Source: CAZFLM01 sp964519955 (lineage in GTDB: Bacteria; Armatimonadota; Chthonomonadetes; Chthonomonadales; CAJBBX01). Taken from it: a stretch of 64,000 bases of DNA. Positions 51,166 to 59,234 of the stretch are shown here, in pieces (positions within the stretch are counted from its first letter, which is position 1; every line of letters begins with the position of its first letter). A program made the translations under genes and the position numbers. The notes under the pieces are model-generated. The model had not been told where the DNA came from. It saw nothing but the letters and a program-made list of their open reading frames with translations, and made no database searches. Location of the stretch: the NCBI GenBank assembly GCA_964519955.1, contig CAZFLM010000024.1, positions 1 to 64,000 on the forward strand, read 5' to 3'.

Positions 51166-52737
51166 ATGCGGAACCTGATCGTGTGTTGCGACGGTACGTG
51201 GAACACCGCGGCTCAGACCAGCAGCGGCCTGCCCGACCCGACGAATGTCGTCCGCATCTACAACGCGGTGGACGAGAACCCGCCGAGCGGACCCGAGCAA
51301 CTCAGGTACTACCATCCGGGCGTGGGCACTCACGGCGGGGCCATCGAGCGCCTGAAGGGCGGCGCGTTCGGGGCGGGCCTCGGGAAGAACGTCCAGAGCG
51401 CCTACAAGTGGCTCGCCGATCACTACCGGCCGGTCGATTGCATCTTCGCGTTCGGGTTCAGCCGCGGCGCGTACACGGTGCGGAGCCTCGTTGGGATGAT
51501 CGACCAGTGCGGCCTGCTCGACCTCAGCCAGGTGGACGGGCCCCATGGCTGGGAGCGCGTGAAGACCGCGTACGAGGACGGCTACCGGAAGCCGTGGCCG
51601 GAGGGCCAGCGCTGGACCAACGATGCGTGGGCCTTCCACGACGGCGTCGAGATCGGCTTCCTGGGCGTGTGGGACACGGTCGGCTCGATGGGCATCCCGC
51701 TGGAACTGCCGCTGCTCAAGATGCTCTTCGACCCGAGGGACTACCAGTTCCACGACACCAGGCTGAGCGGGATCGTGCAGTGCGCGCGCCACGCGCTGGC
51801 CATCGACGAGCGGCGGGCGGACTACGCTCCGACGCTGTGGACCGAGGTGCCGCCCGGCCGCGACGTGGTGCAGCTCTGGTTCCCCGGGTGCCACTCGGAC
51901 ATCGGCGGGGGCTACCTGGAGCGCGGCCTGGGCAACTCGACGCTCAAGTGGATGATGGTGGAGGCCGCGAAGAAGGGCCTTGTCCTCAAGCCGGCGATGG
52001 AGGTCCAGGTAAAGCCCGACTACCAGGACGTCCTGCACGACTCCACGGCGGGCGTCATGAAGCTGGCGAGGACCGAGCCGCGCTGCGTGCCGCCGATCGT
52101 CGGGGGCGGCGCGTCGATCACCCGAGCGCAGCTCGATGCGGATCCCGGCGGGTACGTGGGGCCGGGTACCGGTGTCTCCTCGACGGCCATCGCTCGGCAC
52201 GACGATCCGCCTATCGCGCAGTGTCCCTACTGGCCGACGCGGCGCATCGACGTAGGCAAGAGCGTCAAGGTGACCGTCTACGCGTCGCAGACCTGGAATG
52301 ACCCCTGCCTCTGCCTCGAAGCCGGCGAGTACGAGTTCACGGCAGCCGGGCAGTGGGTCGACAACGAGTCGAAATTCGGCCCGGACGGCGACTCGCAGCA
52401 CCGCTTCAGTGCCGGGGACGTCATCCGCGGGCTGGGATCGGCGCTGGGGATGCTGGAGGAGGGGTACCACCATCTCACGCATGACGAGCGCGTGGACCTG
52501 TACGGGACGCGGCGCGTGGAGGATGCCCCGTGGTTCATGCTGATCGGCGTGGTGGCGAACGGATGCCAGGTTGCGGCGAACCTGCCGCCGAAGCCTCACC
52601 AGGTGATCCACATCGGCTCGCACGCGGAATGCACCGTCAAGGAGCCGGGCTACCTGTACTGCTTCGCGAACGACGCCTGGGCGTTCTACGGCAACAACCG
52701 GGGCTCGGTCGAGCTGGCGGTGACGCGGATCTCGTAG
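51166..52737 (+). CDS. DUF2235 alpha/beta hydrolase fused to a LecA-like lectin domain
   Basis: A 523-residue protein. Residues 1-335 are a DUF2235 (Tle1-like phospholipase) hydrolase: RNLIVCCDGTWN, IFAFGFSRGAYTVRSLVGMI (nucleophile Ser near 101), GFLGVWDTVGSMG and WFPGCHSDIGGGYLERGLGN. Residues from about 375 match the PA-IL (LecA) galactose lectin: EYEFTAAGQWVDNESKFGPD, PWFMLIGVV and GYLYCFANDAWAFYGNNRGS, where the calcium-ligand Asp and the two Asn of YGNN are kept. There is no signal peptide, which fits a T6SS-type effector, but no T6SS genes are present. GGAGGA precedes the start. Confidence 0.88.
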   Translation: MRNLIVCCDGTWNTAAQTSSGLPDPTNVVRIYNAVDENPPSGPEQLRYYHPGVGTHGGAIERLKGGAFGAGLGKNVQSAYKWLADHYRPVDCIFAFGFSRGAYTVRSLVGMIDQCGLLDLSQVDGPHGWERVKTAYEDGYRKPWPEGQRWTNDAWAFHDGVEIGFLGVWDTVGSMGIPLELPLLKMLFDPRDYQFHDTRLSGIVQCARHALAIDERRADYAPTLWTEVPPGRDVVQLWFPGCHSDIGGGYLERGLGNSTLKWMMVEAAKKGLVLKPAMEVQVKPDYQDVLHDSTAGVMKLARTEPRCVPPIVGGGASITRAQLDADPGGYVGPGTGVSSTAIARHDDPPIAQCPYWPTRRIDVGKSVKVTVYASQTWNDPCLCLEAGEYEFTAAGQWVDNESKFGPDGDSQHRFSAGDVIRGLGSALGMLEEGYHHLTHDERVDLYGTRRVEDAPWFMLIGVVANGCQVAANLPPKPHQVIHIGSHAECTVKEPGYLYCFANDAWAFYGNNRGSVELAVTRIS

Positions 52738-53464
52738 CGAGTGAGTGCGGGTCTGGGCGTGTGGGGGCCGGGTCACCGTGGGCTCGGCCCTTCTTGGTCC
52801 AGCCGAGTTCGCGCAGCCCGCTGGCGCGGACGCCCTTGGCGTGGCCGTCCGCGAAGCCAAGGAACGACATTCCCTCGTGCCGCCGTGCCGCCACGTCGCC
52901 GATGCCTCCCACGAACTGCCCCGCCGTCGCATCCGCCTCGAACAGCAGCACTGTGCCAGCGGGCGCCTCCACCGCTCCCAGCTCGACACCGGCCAGCGCC
53001 GAGTTCATGCCGTAGCTCGCCGGGGTGGTGGCGGCCGGGCACACGCGCGGGTCGCGGGCAGCGTCGTCTGCGTAGGTGGGCTCGGGCAGGCGCTTCATCG
53101 CTGCATCCTCCCACCTTCCCGCGGGCGGGAGCTTCTCGTCGTAGTCCTGCGAGTACTGCAGCACCCCACCAGAGAGCCGCTTCACGTTCGATAGGCAGAT
53201 AGCACTATGGGCCTTCAGGACGGCGCAGCCAGGGTGGAACGCCGAGTAGAGGAACCCGATCGCCAGGATGACGGTGAGAGTGGAGGTTGCCCTGTGCGCG
53301 ACGGGCACGGGGTGCAGCGCGGAGACGCCGCCCTGCGCCTTGAGCTGGGCCTTGGCCCGACCGAGCCGCCACGCGGCGAACCCGAGCGCTGCGATGACCG
53401 GCAGGACGTAGAGGTTGCCGCCGTGGCTGAACGCGGCCATCAACTGAGCGGTGTGATGGGACAT
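52637..53464 (-). CDS. DUF1559-like membrane protein without prepilin signal
   Basis: A 275-residue protein. Two N-terminal spans (LYVLPVIAALGFAAWRLG; STLTVILAIGFLYSAF) replace the usual FTLIEL helix, after which DUF1559 features return: ICLSNVKRLSGGVLQYSQDY DEK, and RHEGMSFLGFADGHAK, an exact H-X9-DG. The last 40 residues (RPDPHSLATRSASPPARPSP) run 101 bases into the 3' end of the convergent DUF2235-lectin gene and look like unselected read-through, so the real end may be lost or frameshifted. GGGAG precedes the start at 53464. It is probably a relative of pseudopilins held in the membrane. Confidence 0.8.
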   Translation of the reverse strand: MSHHTAQLMAAFSHGGNLYVLPVIAALGFAAWRLGRAKAQLKAQGGVSALHPVPVAHRATSTLTVILAIGFLYSAFHPGCAVLKAHSAICLSNVKRLSGGVLQYSQDYDEKLPPAGRWEDAAMKRLPEPTYADDAARDPRVCPAATTPASYGMNSALAGVELGAVEAPAGTVLLFEADATAGQFVGGIGDVAARRHEGMSFLGFADGHAKGVRASGLRELGWTKKGRAHGDPAPTRPDPHSLATRSASPPARPSPGCCRRTPRRRSRSSTGSPAP

Positions 53465-53486
53465 CCGGTGACTCCCTTCGCGTGGA

Positions 53487-53602
53487 ACCACGGACAACCA
53501 AGGGCCAAGAGCTGGAACCACAGATGAACACCGATAGGCACGGATAGCGCAAACACAACCCATACCTATCCGCCATTATCGCTGGTCATCTGTGGTTCCA
53601 GG
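53487..53602. repeat. Inverted-repeat unit of the ACCACAGATGA family
   Basis: Perfect 16-bp arms CTGGAACCACAGATGA (53512-53527) and TCATCTGTGGTTCCAG (53586-53601) flank 58 bp. It lies between two minus-strand genes. It is a MITE-like unit without an ORF. Confidence 0.88.
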
Positions 53603-53619
53603 GTGTTTGCAGCGTACGG

Positions 53620-54693
53620 CTATAGCGCGATCAGCTCCCGCGTGGAGTGGGTGAGGACGCGGCAGCCTTCCTCGGTCACCACGATGTCGTCCTCGATGCG
53701 CACCCCGCCCCAGTCCGGCAGGTAGATGCCCGGCTCGACCGTGGCGACCATGCCCGGCTGCATCACCGTGGTGCTCTGCGTGGAGAACGCGACGCTGTCG
53801 TGCACGTGCAGCCCCAGCCCGTGGCCCAGGCCGTGGCCGAAGTAGTCGCCGTACCCCGCCTCGCGGATGAGGTCGCGGGCGACGGCGTCCACCGCCTTGC
53901 CCTCCGCGCCCGGGCGAATGGCCGCGATGGCGGTCTCCAGCGCGCGCCATACGACGCCGTACACCTCTTGCTGCTTCGCGGTGGGCTCGCCCAGGACGAT
54001 GGTCCGGGTGATGTCCGAGTGGTACCCGTCGACGACCGCGCCGTAGTCGAGCGTCACGAAGTCGCCCGCCTGGAGCACGCGCTCCGACGCGCGGCCGTGG
54101 GGCAGGGCGCTGCGCGGGCCGGAGGCGACGATGATGTCGAACGCGGAGCCCGCGCGGCAGGTCTTGCGGATGAACCACTCCATCTCCAGCTCGATGTCGC
54201 GCTCCGAGATGCCCGGCGCCAGATAGCGTTGGATGTGCGTGAAGGCCCGGTCGGCGATCTCGCACGCGGCTTCGGTCGACGCGATCTCGGCGGCGTCCTT
54301 CACCTGGCGCAAGGTCGAGACGACGCCCTTGGTCGGGACCAGCTCGAACCCCTCGGGCAGCGCCTTGCCGTAGGTCTCGTGCAGGCTCACCGTGACCACG
54401 TCGGACTCGAACCCGATCCGCGGGGCCGGCGTGCGCTTCAGGACCCCCGCCACTTCCTCGGGCAGGCTGGAGTTGAGCTTCACGACCTCGAAGCCCGGGC
54501 ACTCGGCCTCGGCCTGGGTCGTGTAGCGGGAGTCTGTCGCGAAGATGGCCTCGTCGGTCGTGAGGAACACGAAGCCGCTCGACCCGCTGAATCCGCTGAT
54601 CCAGCGCACGTTCTCGCGCTGAGAGATGAGGAGGGAGGGCAGCTCGGCTGCCGCGAGAGCCGCGCGGGCCTTCTCGATGCGTGCGGTGCTCAA
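53620..54693 (-). CDS. pepP: M24 Xaa-Pro peptidase
   Basis: A 357-residue metallopeptidase removing N-terminal residues before proline. The creatinase N-domain (ISQRENVRWISGFSGSSGFV) is followed by the M24 domain with all five metal ligands: TLDYGAVVDGYHSDITRT (two Asp), GHGLGHGLGLHVHD (His), VATVEPGIYLPDW (Glu) and GVRIEDDIVVTEEG (Glu). The start is TTG at 54693 with GGAGGA upstream; its first bases overlap the stop of aroQ (TTGA), so it is coupled to aroQ. The aroQ-pepP order is common, usually followed by efp, which is absent here. Confidence 0.92.
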   Translation of the reverse strand: MSTARIEKARAALAAAELPSLLISQRENVRWISGFSGSSGFVFLTTDEAIFATDSRYTTQAEAECPGFEVVKLNSSLPEEVAGVLKRTPAPRIGFESDVVTVSLHETYGKALPEGFELVPTKGVVSTLRQVKDAAEIASTEAACEIADRAFTHIQRYLAPGISERDIELEMEWFIRKTCRAGSAFDIIVASGPRSALPHGRASERVLQAGDFVTLDYGAVVDGYHSDITRTIVLGEPTAKQQEVYGVVWRALETAIAAIRPGAEGKAVDAVARDLIREAGYGDYFGHGLGHGLGLHVHDSVAFSTQSTTVMQPGMVATVEPGIYLPDWGGVRIEDDIVVTEEGCRVLTHSTRELIAL

Positions 54694-55136
54694 CGCCGGC
54701 TGTCCTCCACGAGCGCCTTGGCCGCGTCGAGGCCAATCAGGTAGCTCGCGGTGCCGAATCCGATGACCTGGCCGGAGGAGACCGGCGCGATGACCGAGGT
54801 CCGACGCCACTCGTCGCGGGCGTGCACGTTCGTCATGTGCACCTCGACCGTGGGCAGGCGCACGGCCGAGATGGCCTCCCGGATGGCGTACGAGTAGTGC
54901 GTGTACGCGCCCGGGTTGATGAGGATGGCGTCGGCCCACTGCAGCGCCTCGTGGATCACGTCGATGATCTCGCCCTCGCTGTTGGACTGGAAGATGCGGG
55001 TTTCGACGTCGAGTGTTCGGGCCCGGTCCTTGATCTTCTTGTTGATCTCGTCGAAGGTGTCGTGGCCGTAGACGTCGGGCTCGCGGACGCCGAGCAGGTT
55101 CAGATTGGGACCGTGGATCACGCAGACCTTCACCAT
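54690..55136 (-). CDS. aroQ: 3-dehydroquinate dehydratase, type II
   Basis: A 148-residue enzyme that dehydrates 3-dehydroquinate to 3-dehydroshikimate in the shikimate pathway. Signatures are IHGPNLNLLGVREPDVYGHD (catalytic Tyr), SNSEGEIIDVIHEA, LINPGAYTHYSYAIREAISA (His) and VEVHMTNVHARDEWRRTSVI, then SSGQVIGFG. Length and motifs are those of the dodecameric type II enzyme. The start at 55136 has GGAGGG; an upstream extension lacks family sequence. It is coupled to pepP. Confidence 0.95.
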   Translation of the reverse strand: MVKVCVIHGPNLNLLGVREPDVYGHDTFDEINKKIKDRARTLDVETRIFQSNSEGEIIDVIHEALQWADAILINPGAYTHYSYAIREAISAVRLPTVEVHMTNVHARDEWRRTSVIAPVSSGQVIGFGTASYLIGLDAAKALVEDSRR

Positions 55137-55292
55137 GGGTTCCCTCCGGGGGGGCAGATGTGATCCCGAGGCGCGCCGTGGCGGCATTGCCTCCGGGGAT
55201 GACGGGACTGAGTGACTGCGTGGGCGCGAGTGCTCACCCACACAAGAGCAGCGCGCCCTCGTCAGGCACGCTGCGGCTTGGTTGCGGCTGGT

Positions 55293-55475
55293 TCAGGACG
55301 AGGGCGGCTGGTCCGGCAGGATGGCCGACTCCACGAGCATGTCCGGGATGCCGTCGCGGATCGGGTAGGCCCGGCCGCAGGCGTCGCAGATGAGCCGGTC
55401 GCCGTCGAGCCGGACGGGAGGCCTGTCGTCGCACGCGGGACAGGCCAGCAGCTCCAGCAGCTTCTCGTCGATCAC
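55293..55475 (-). CDS. Trm112-like zinc-ribbon protein
   Basis: A 60-residue protein of the Trm112/YcaR type. It reads IDEKLLELLACPACDDRPPV, then GDRLICDACGRAYPIRDGIP, DMLVESAI. Cysteines at 12, 15, 30 and 33 bind zinc. In eukaryotes the family supports methyltransferases; in bacteria it often sits in lipid or polysaccharide clusters. The start is GTG at 55475, overlapping the stop of the GT4 gene (GTGA) with GGAGG before it. It is therefore the last gene of the glycosyltransferase operon. Confidence 0.9.
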   Translation of the reverse strand: MIDEKLLELLACPACDDRPPVRLDGDRLICDACGRAYPIRDGIPDMLVESAILPDQPPSS

Positions 55476-56611
55476 GACGATGCCTCCGGTTTGGTCGCCT
55501 GCTCGTAGATCTCCCGCGTGCGGCCGGCGGTGCGCACCCACGAGAACTTGGCGGCGCGCTTGCGTCCGGCCGAGCCCAGGCACCGCGACATCTCCTCGTC
55601 CTTGGAGAGCTTGATCATGGCGCGCGCCCAGGCGTCCGGGTCCATCACGGGCAGGACCCACGCGCCGTCGCCGGCGACCTCCGGCATGGCCGGCTGGTCG
55701 CTGACGAGGGTGGGGGCGCCGCAGGCCATAGCTTCCAGGGGCGGCAGGCCGAAGCCCTCGTACAGCGACGGATAGGCGACCATGCTCGCGGCGGAATACA
55801 GGTTCGGCAGCGCGGCATCCGGCACGTAGTCGGTGAAGGTGATGGCGTCCGCGATCTGCCACTGGGCCGCGGAGCGCATGATGTTCTGAACGCCCCAGCC
55901 GCGCTTCCCGGTGATGACCAGGCGGTGCGGGAACTTGCCCGTCGAGCGCGCGTGGGCGAAGGCCTCGAGCAGCAGCGTCAGGTTCTTGCGCGGCTGCAGC
56001 ACGCCGACCGACAGCACGTACGGTCCGTCGATGCCGTAGGCTTCCTGCACGGCGGCGCGCGCCTCGTCCTTGGGCACCGGGGCGTACTCGCGCGGAGCGG
56101 CGAGCGGCGTGGCGGCCACGCGGTCCTCGTGCATGTGGTAGACCCGCAGCATGTCGCGGCGCGAACTCTCCGACACCGTGATAACCATGCGGGCGCGGCG
56201 CATGGCCACGGGCACGGTCAGGTTCAGGAGCATTCGGTGCTTGCGGGGGTACCACTCGGGGTAGAGACGGAAGGAGATATCGTGTACCGTCGTGATGACC
56301 GGGCAGGGGGCCGAGACGGGCGTCGTGTACTGCGTGTGGGCGACGTCGATCTGGTCCTCTTTGAGCGCCCGCGGGTACGTCAGGAGCGTCCAGAGACGAT
56401 CGTTCGCGCAGGGGAGCGTGCGCCAGCGGACCCGCGGCGATTCCGGCAGCAGGCCGGGCTCCATGGGCAGGCGGCTATAGACCACGTACTCGAACGGGTG
56501 GTCCTCGGCCTCCGCCGCGATGATGTGCTCCCTAATGAGGTTCAGCCAGTACGTGCGGTCCCCCGTGTAGCGTCCCGTGAGCGCACGCCCATCGATCCCT
56601 ATCCGTATCAT
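55472..56611 (-). CDS. Group 1 (GT4) glycosyltransferase
   Basis: A 379-residue GT-B enzyme. The N-terminus reads RIGIDGRALTGRYTGDRTYW, with VAHTQYTTPVSAPCPVITTV in the acceptor domain, MVITVSESSRRDMLRVYHMH at the linker, then YVLSVGVLQPRKNLTLLLEA and the donor-binding EGFGLPPLEAMACGAPTLVS. These are the marks of a retaining NDP-sugar transferase. The start overlaps the stop of the upstream GT4 (ATGA). It is likely part of surface polysaccharide assembly with the other three transferases; the sugar is unknown. Confidence 0.92.
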   Translation of the reverse strand: MIRIGIDGRALTGRYTGDRTYWLNLIREHIIAAEAEDHPFEYVVYSRLPMEPGLLPESPRVRWRTLPCANDRLWTLLTYPRALKEDQIDVAHTQYTTPVSAPCPVITTVHDISFRLYPEWYPRKHRMLLNLTVPVAMRRARMVITVSESSRRDMLRVYHMHEDRVAATPLAAPREYAPVPKDEARAAVQEAYGIDGPYVLSVGVLQPRKNLTLLLEAFAHARSTGKFPHRLVITGKRGWGVQNIMRSAAQWQIADAITFTDYVPDAALPNLYSAASMVAYPSLYEGFGLPPLEAMACGAPTLVSDQPAMPEVAGDGAWVLPVMDPDAWARAMIKLSKDEEMSRCLGSAGRKRAAKFSWVRTAGRTREIYEQATKPEASS

Positions 56612-57675
56612 CCCGCCTCCAACACTACGTCTCGGTAGACCTGCACGGTCTGCTCGGCAATGCGCGCCATCGAGTTCGCCGCAGCGTAGTCGTGCGAACC
56701 CTCGGCAATGCGCGCGCGGTACTGCGGATCCGCGGCAGCCATGCTCAGCACCCGAGCGAGGTCCTTCGCGTCGCCTGCATGAAACAGCGCCAGCGCCTCG
56801 GGCACGATGCCGGCGATCTCGCGATGCGGCTCGATGTCCGACGCCACGATGGGCAGGCCGCACGCGAACGCCCTGGAGAGCGATCCTGACCCGCTGGATA
56901 CCTCGAACGGCGCCAGAATGACATCCGTCGCCGCGAGGACCTGCAGTATCGCCTCCTCTTCAAGATACCCCGTAATCCGCGCCCGCTGGGAGTCTACCCA
57001 GGGCCGGGCATCCCGTACGAGTTCTTCCACGTAACCCGTCTGGTCGTTAGGGTGTTTTCCGCCAGCCATCAACAGAAGGGTGTCCGGGGAGCAGTGGGCG
57101 AGCGCTTCGAGGGCCAGGCGGTGCCCCTTGCGCCGCGAGAGGAAGCCGAGCAGCGTGACCACCGTGCGGTCGCAGACGCCCAGCGCGGCGCGGGCCTGTT
57201 CGCGGTCCGGCAGCGTCGGCGTACCGAACACGGGGTGGCGGACGACGGCGACCGGGGCAGGGGAGGGGCGCCAGCGCTCGATCCGGCGGCGGTCCGCCTC
57301 CGTGTGCACCAGGATGCGGCGGACGCGCGGGCAGCCGAAGTGCAGGCGGTTGGACAGCCGGATCGCCAGGTTGCGGTGGACGGGGCCGGCGGGATCGACG
57401 AACTCGTGGGCGGTCAGCACGATGGGGCGCGTGATCTGCCGCAGGTAGGCGCCGGTCCGCACGCGCCACGGGGCGACGCCGCCGAAGAGGAAGTACTCGT
57501 GCTGCACGTGAACGACGTCGGCCTCGTTCAGCGCGGGGTCGAACCGGTCGGGCGGGGCGACGGCGACGACCTCCACCGACTTGCGCAGCTCGCGCAGGAG
57601 CAGGTCAGCGTAGTCGCCCACGCCGCAGTTGCCGGGCGGCGGCGCAACCATGGCGACGCGGAGGGGGCTAGCCAA
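56608..57675 (-). CDS. Group 1 (GT4) glycosyltransferase
   Basis: A 355-residue GT-B enzyme. It begins LASPLRVAMVAPPPGNCGVG, has HVQHEYFLFGGVAPW, RRILVHTEADRRRIERWRPS, VVTLLGFLSRRKGHRLALEA and the donor site ILAPFEVSSGSGSLSRAFAC. The chosen start is TTG at 57675 because GGGAGGGG lies six bases before it; that ribosome site is part of a repeat. The ATG at 57651 is the alternative. The repeat-filled gap of 416 bases separates it from the next upstream transferase, and it is coupled to the GT4 downstream. Confidence 0.9.
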   Translation of the reverse strand: MASPLRVAMVAPPPGNCGVGDYADLLLRELRKSVEVVAVAPPDRFDPALNEADVVHVQHEYFLFGGVAPWRVRTGAYLRQITRPIVLTAHEFVDPAGPVHRNLAIRLSNRLHFGCPRVRRILVHTEADRRRIERWRPSPAPVAVVRHPVFGTPTLPDREQARAALGVCDRTVVTLLGFLSRRKGHRLALEALAHCSPDTLLLMAGGKHPNDQTGYVEELVRDARPWVDSQRARITGYLEEEAILQVLAATDVILAPFEVSSGSGSLSRAFACGLPIVASDIEPHREIAGIVPEALALFHAGDAKDLARVLSMAAADPQYRARIAEGSHDYAAANSMARIAEQTVQVYRDVVLEAG

Positions 57676-58091
57676 CGCGAACCCCTCCCCCAACCCGGGT
57701 AGGGCGGGCGTCCCTGCCCGCCAGGTAGGCGGCCGTGGCGAGTGCGTCGCGAACCCCTCCCCCAACCCCCTCCCGCAAGGGGCGGGGGCTTCGCGACGCC
57801 GCCTGGCACCGTCGTAGAGCGCCGCCGGTTGAAACCGACGGCTGGCGGGCCTGCGGCCGAGCGTCCTGCGGACGCAAAGGCGGGGTGGTTCGCGATCCTG
57901 CCGCGGTGGGGCAGCCTGCCGTGGTAGGGCGGGCGTCACTGCCCGCCAGGCAGGCGGCCGTGGCGAGTGCGTCGCGAACCCCTCCCCCAACCCCCTCCCG
58001 CAAGGGGCGGGGGCTTCGCGACGCCGAGGGGCGCGAGGAGCACGTGGCCGTGGTAGGGCGGGTGTCCCTGCCCGCCCAGCGGCGCCCGGCG
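57676..58091. repeat. Direct repeats of about 102 bp plus hairpin copies
   Basis: Two nearly identical copies, 57699-57800 and 57924-58025 (period 225), run from GTAGGGCGGGCGTCC through AGTGCGTCGCGAACCCCTCC to GCAAGGGGCGGGGGCTTCGC and GACGCC. A third hairpin lies at 58051-58079. Between them is an inverted 30-bp piece of the 112-bp repeat (57847-57877). Confidence 0.9.
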
Positions 58092-59234
58092 CTAGCCATG
58101 CAGCGGCTTCTGGGCATCGGCGATGGCGAGATCGTAGATCTCCATCGTCTTGCGGGCCACCTCGCGCCAGGAGTACTGCTCGGCGTACTGGCGGGCCCGG
58201 GAGGCCATCTCGGCGCGGCCCACCTCGTTGTCGAGGACCGCCTTGAGGCATGCCGCGTAGTGGCCGGCGTCGCCGGAGCGGAAGAGGCGCAGGCACGGGA
58301 CGCGGGCCTGGATCTCCTTGAAGCAGGCAAGGTCGGAGGTGACAAGCGGGCGACCGTGGGCCAGGCCGATCATCACCGAGTAGGAGCCGGTCGCCTCCGT
58401 GTGCGGCACCAGCACGACCTCGGAAGCGGCCATCGCCTCGGCCACGTCCTCGTCGGAGAGGTAGCCGGTGATGGTGACGCGGTCCTGGAGGCGCATGTCG
58501 CGGATGCGCTGGCGCACGGTCTCGGCGTAGGGCTCGGCGTCGGCGGTGCGCACCCCGCCCGCGATCACCAGGTGCACGTCGGTCGGCAGTTCCTGCATCA
58601 CTTGCAGCGTCAGCTCGATGCCCTTGTTCGGCGAGATGAACCCGAAGAGCGCGATGAGGCGGGCGTCGCCCAGGTTGTGCTGCTCGCGGAAGGAGCGCCC
58701 GCCGGTCTGCGGGGCAGGCTGCTTCGGGACGCCCGCCGGTAGCAGGTGCAGGAACCGCGGGTTCGCGCCGCGGGCGATCAGGTCGTCGCGGCCCTCCTCG
58801 GTGTGCACGATGCAGCGCGCGGTGATGAACGGGGCGGTCTCGACGCTGTCGCGGTAGCCGCGGCGCAGCAGGAGCAGCTCCTTCGCGATTCGGTGGACCG
58901 GGCGGCGCTCCTGGCGCACCTTGAGCAGCTTCGCGAGGGAGGTCGTGGTGTGCGCGGTGATGACGACCGGCTTCTGGATGAGGTAGCGGATCGTCCAGAA
59001 CGCCGAGTGGCCGGGCAGGATGCCGCCCCAGAAGCTGTGCTCGTGCTGGATGTGGACCACGTCCGCCTGGTCCAGCCGTTCCGCCTGCGCGCGGTAGAAC
59101 TCGTCTGACTGCTTGCCGGGCTCGATGGGCTCGACCGTCACCTCGCCGAACTCGCCGAGCGCACCGACCAACTCCCTCGTGTACTGCGCGATGCCGCACA
59201 GGTTGCCGACGGACGTGTACATCGCGATCTTCAT
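58092..59234 (-). CDS. Group 1 (GT4) glycosyltransferase
   Basis: A 380-residue GT-B enzyme resembling the 56608-57675 one. It reads KIAMYTSVGNLCGIAQYTRE, VVHIQHEHSFWGGILPGHSA, GDARLIALFGFISPNKGIEL and LVPHTEATGSYSVMIGLAHG. The donor-binding GSYSV..GLAHG segment replaces the commoner EGF-E pattern, as in its paralogue. Its start overlaps the GT2 stop (ATGA). It probably adds the next sugar in a common chain. Confidence 0.92.
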   Translation of the reverse strand: MKIAMYTSVGNLCGIAQYTRELVGALGEFGEVTVEPIEPGKQSDEFYRAQAERLDQADVVHIQHEHSFWGGILPGHSAFWTIRYLIQKPVVITAHTTTSLAKLLKVRQERRPVHRIAKELLLLRRGYRDSVETAPFITARCIVHTEEGRDDLIARGANPRFLHLLPAGVPKQPAPQTGGRSFREQHNLGDARLIALFGFISPNKGIELTLQVMQELPTDVHLVIAGGVRTADAEPYAETVRQRIRDMRLQDRVTITGYLSDEDVAEAMAASEVVLVPHTEATGSYSVMIGLAHGRPLVTSDLACFKEIQARVPCLRLFRSGDAGHYAACLKAVLDNEVGRAEMASRARQYAEQYSWREVARKTMEIYDLAIADAQKPLHG

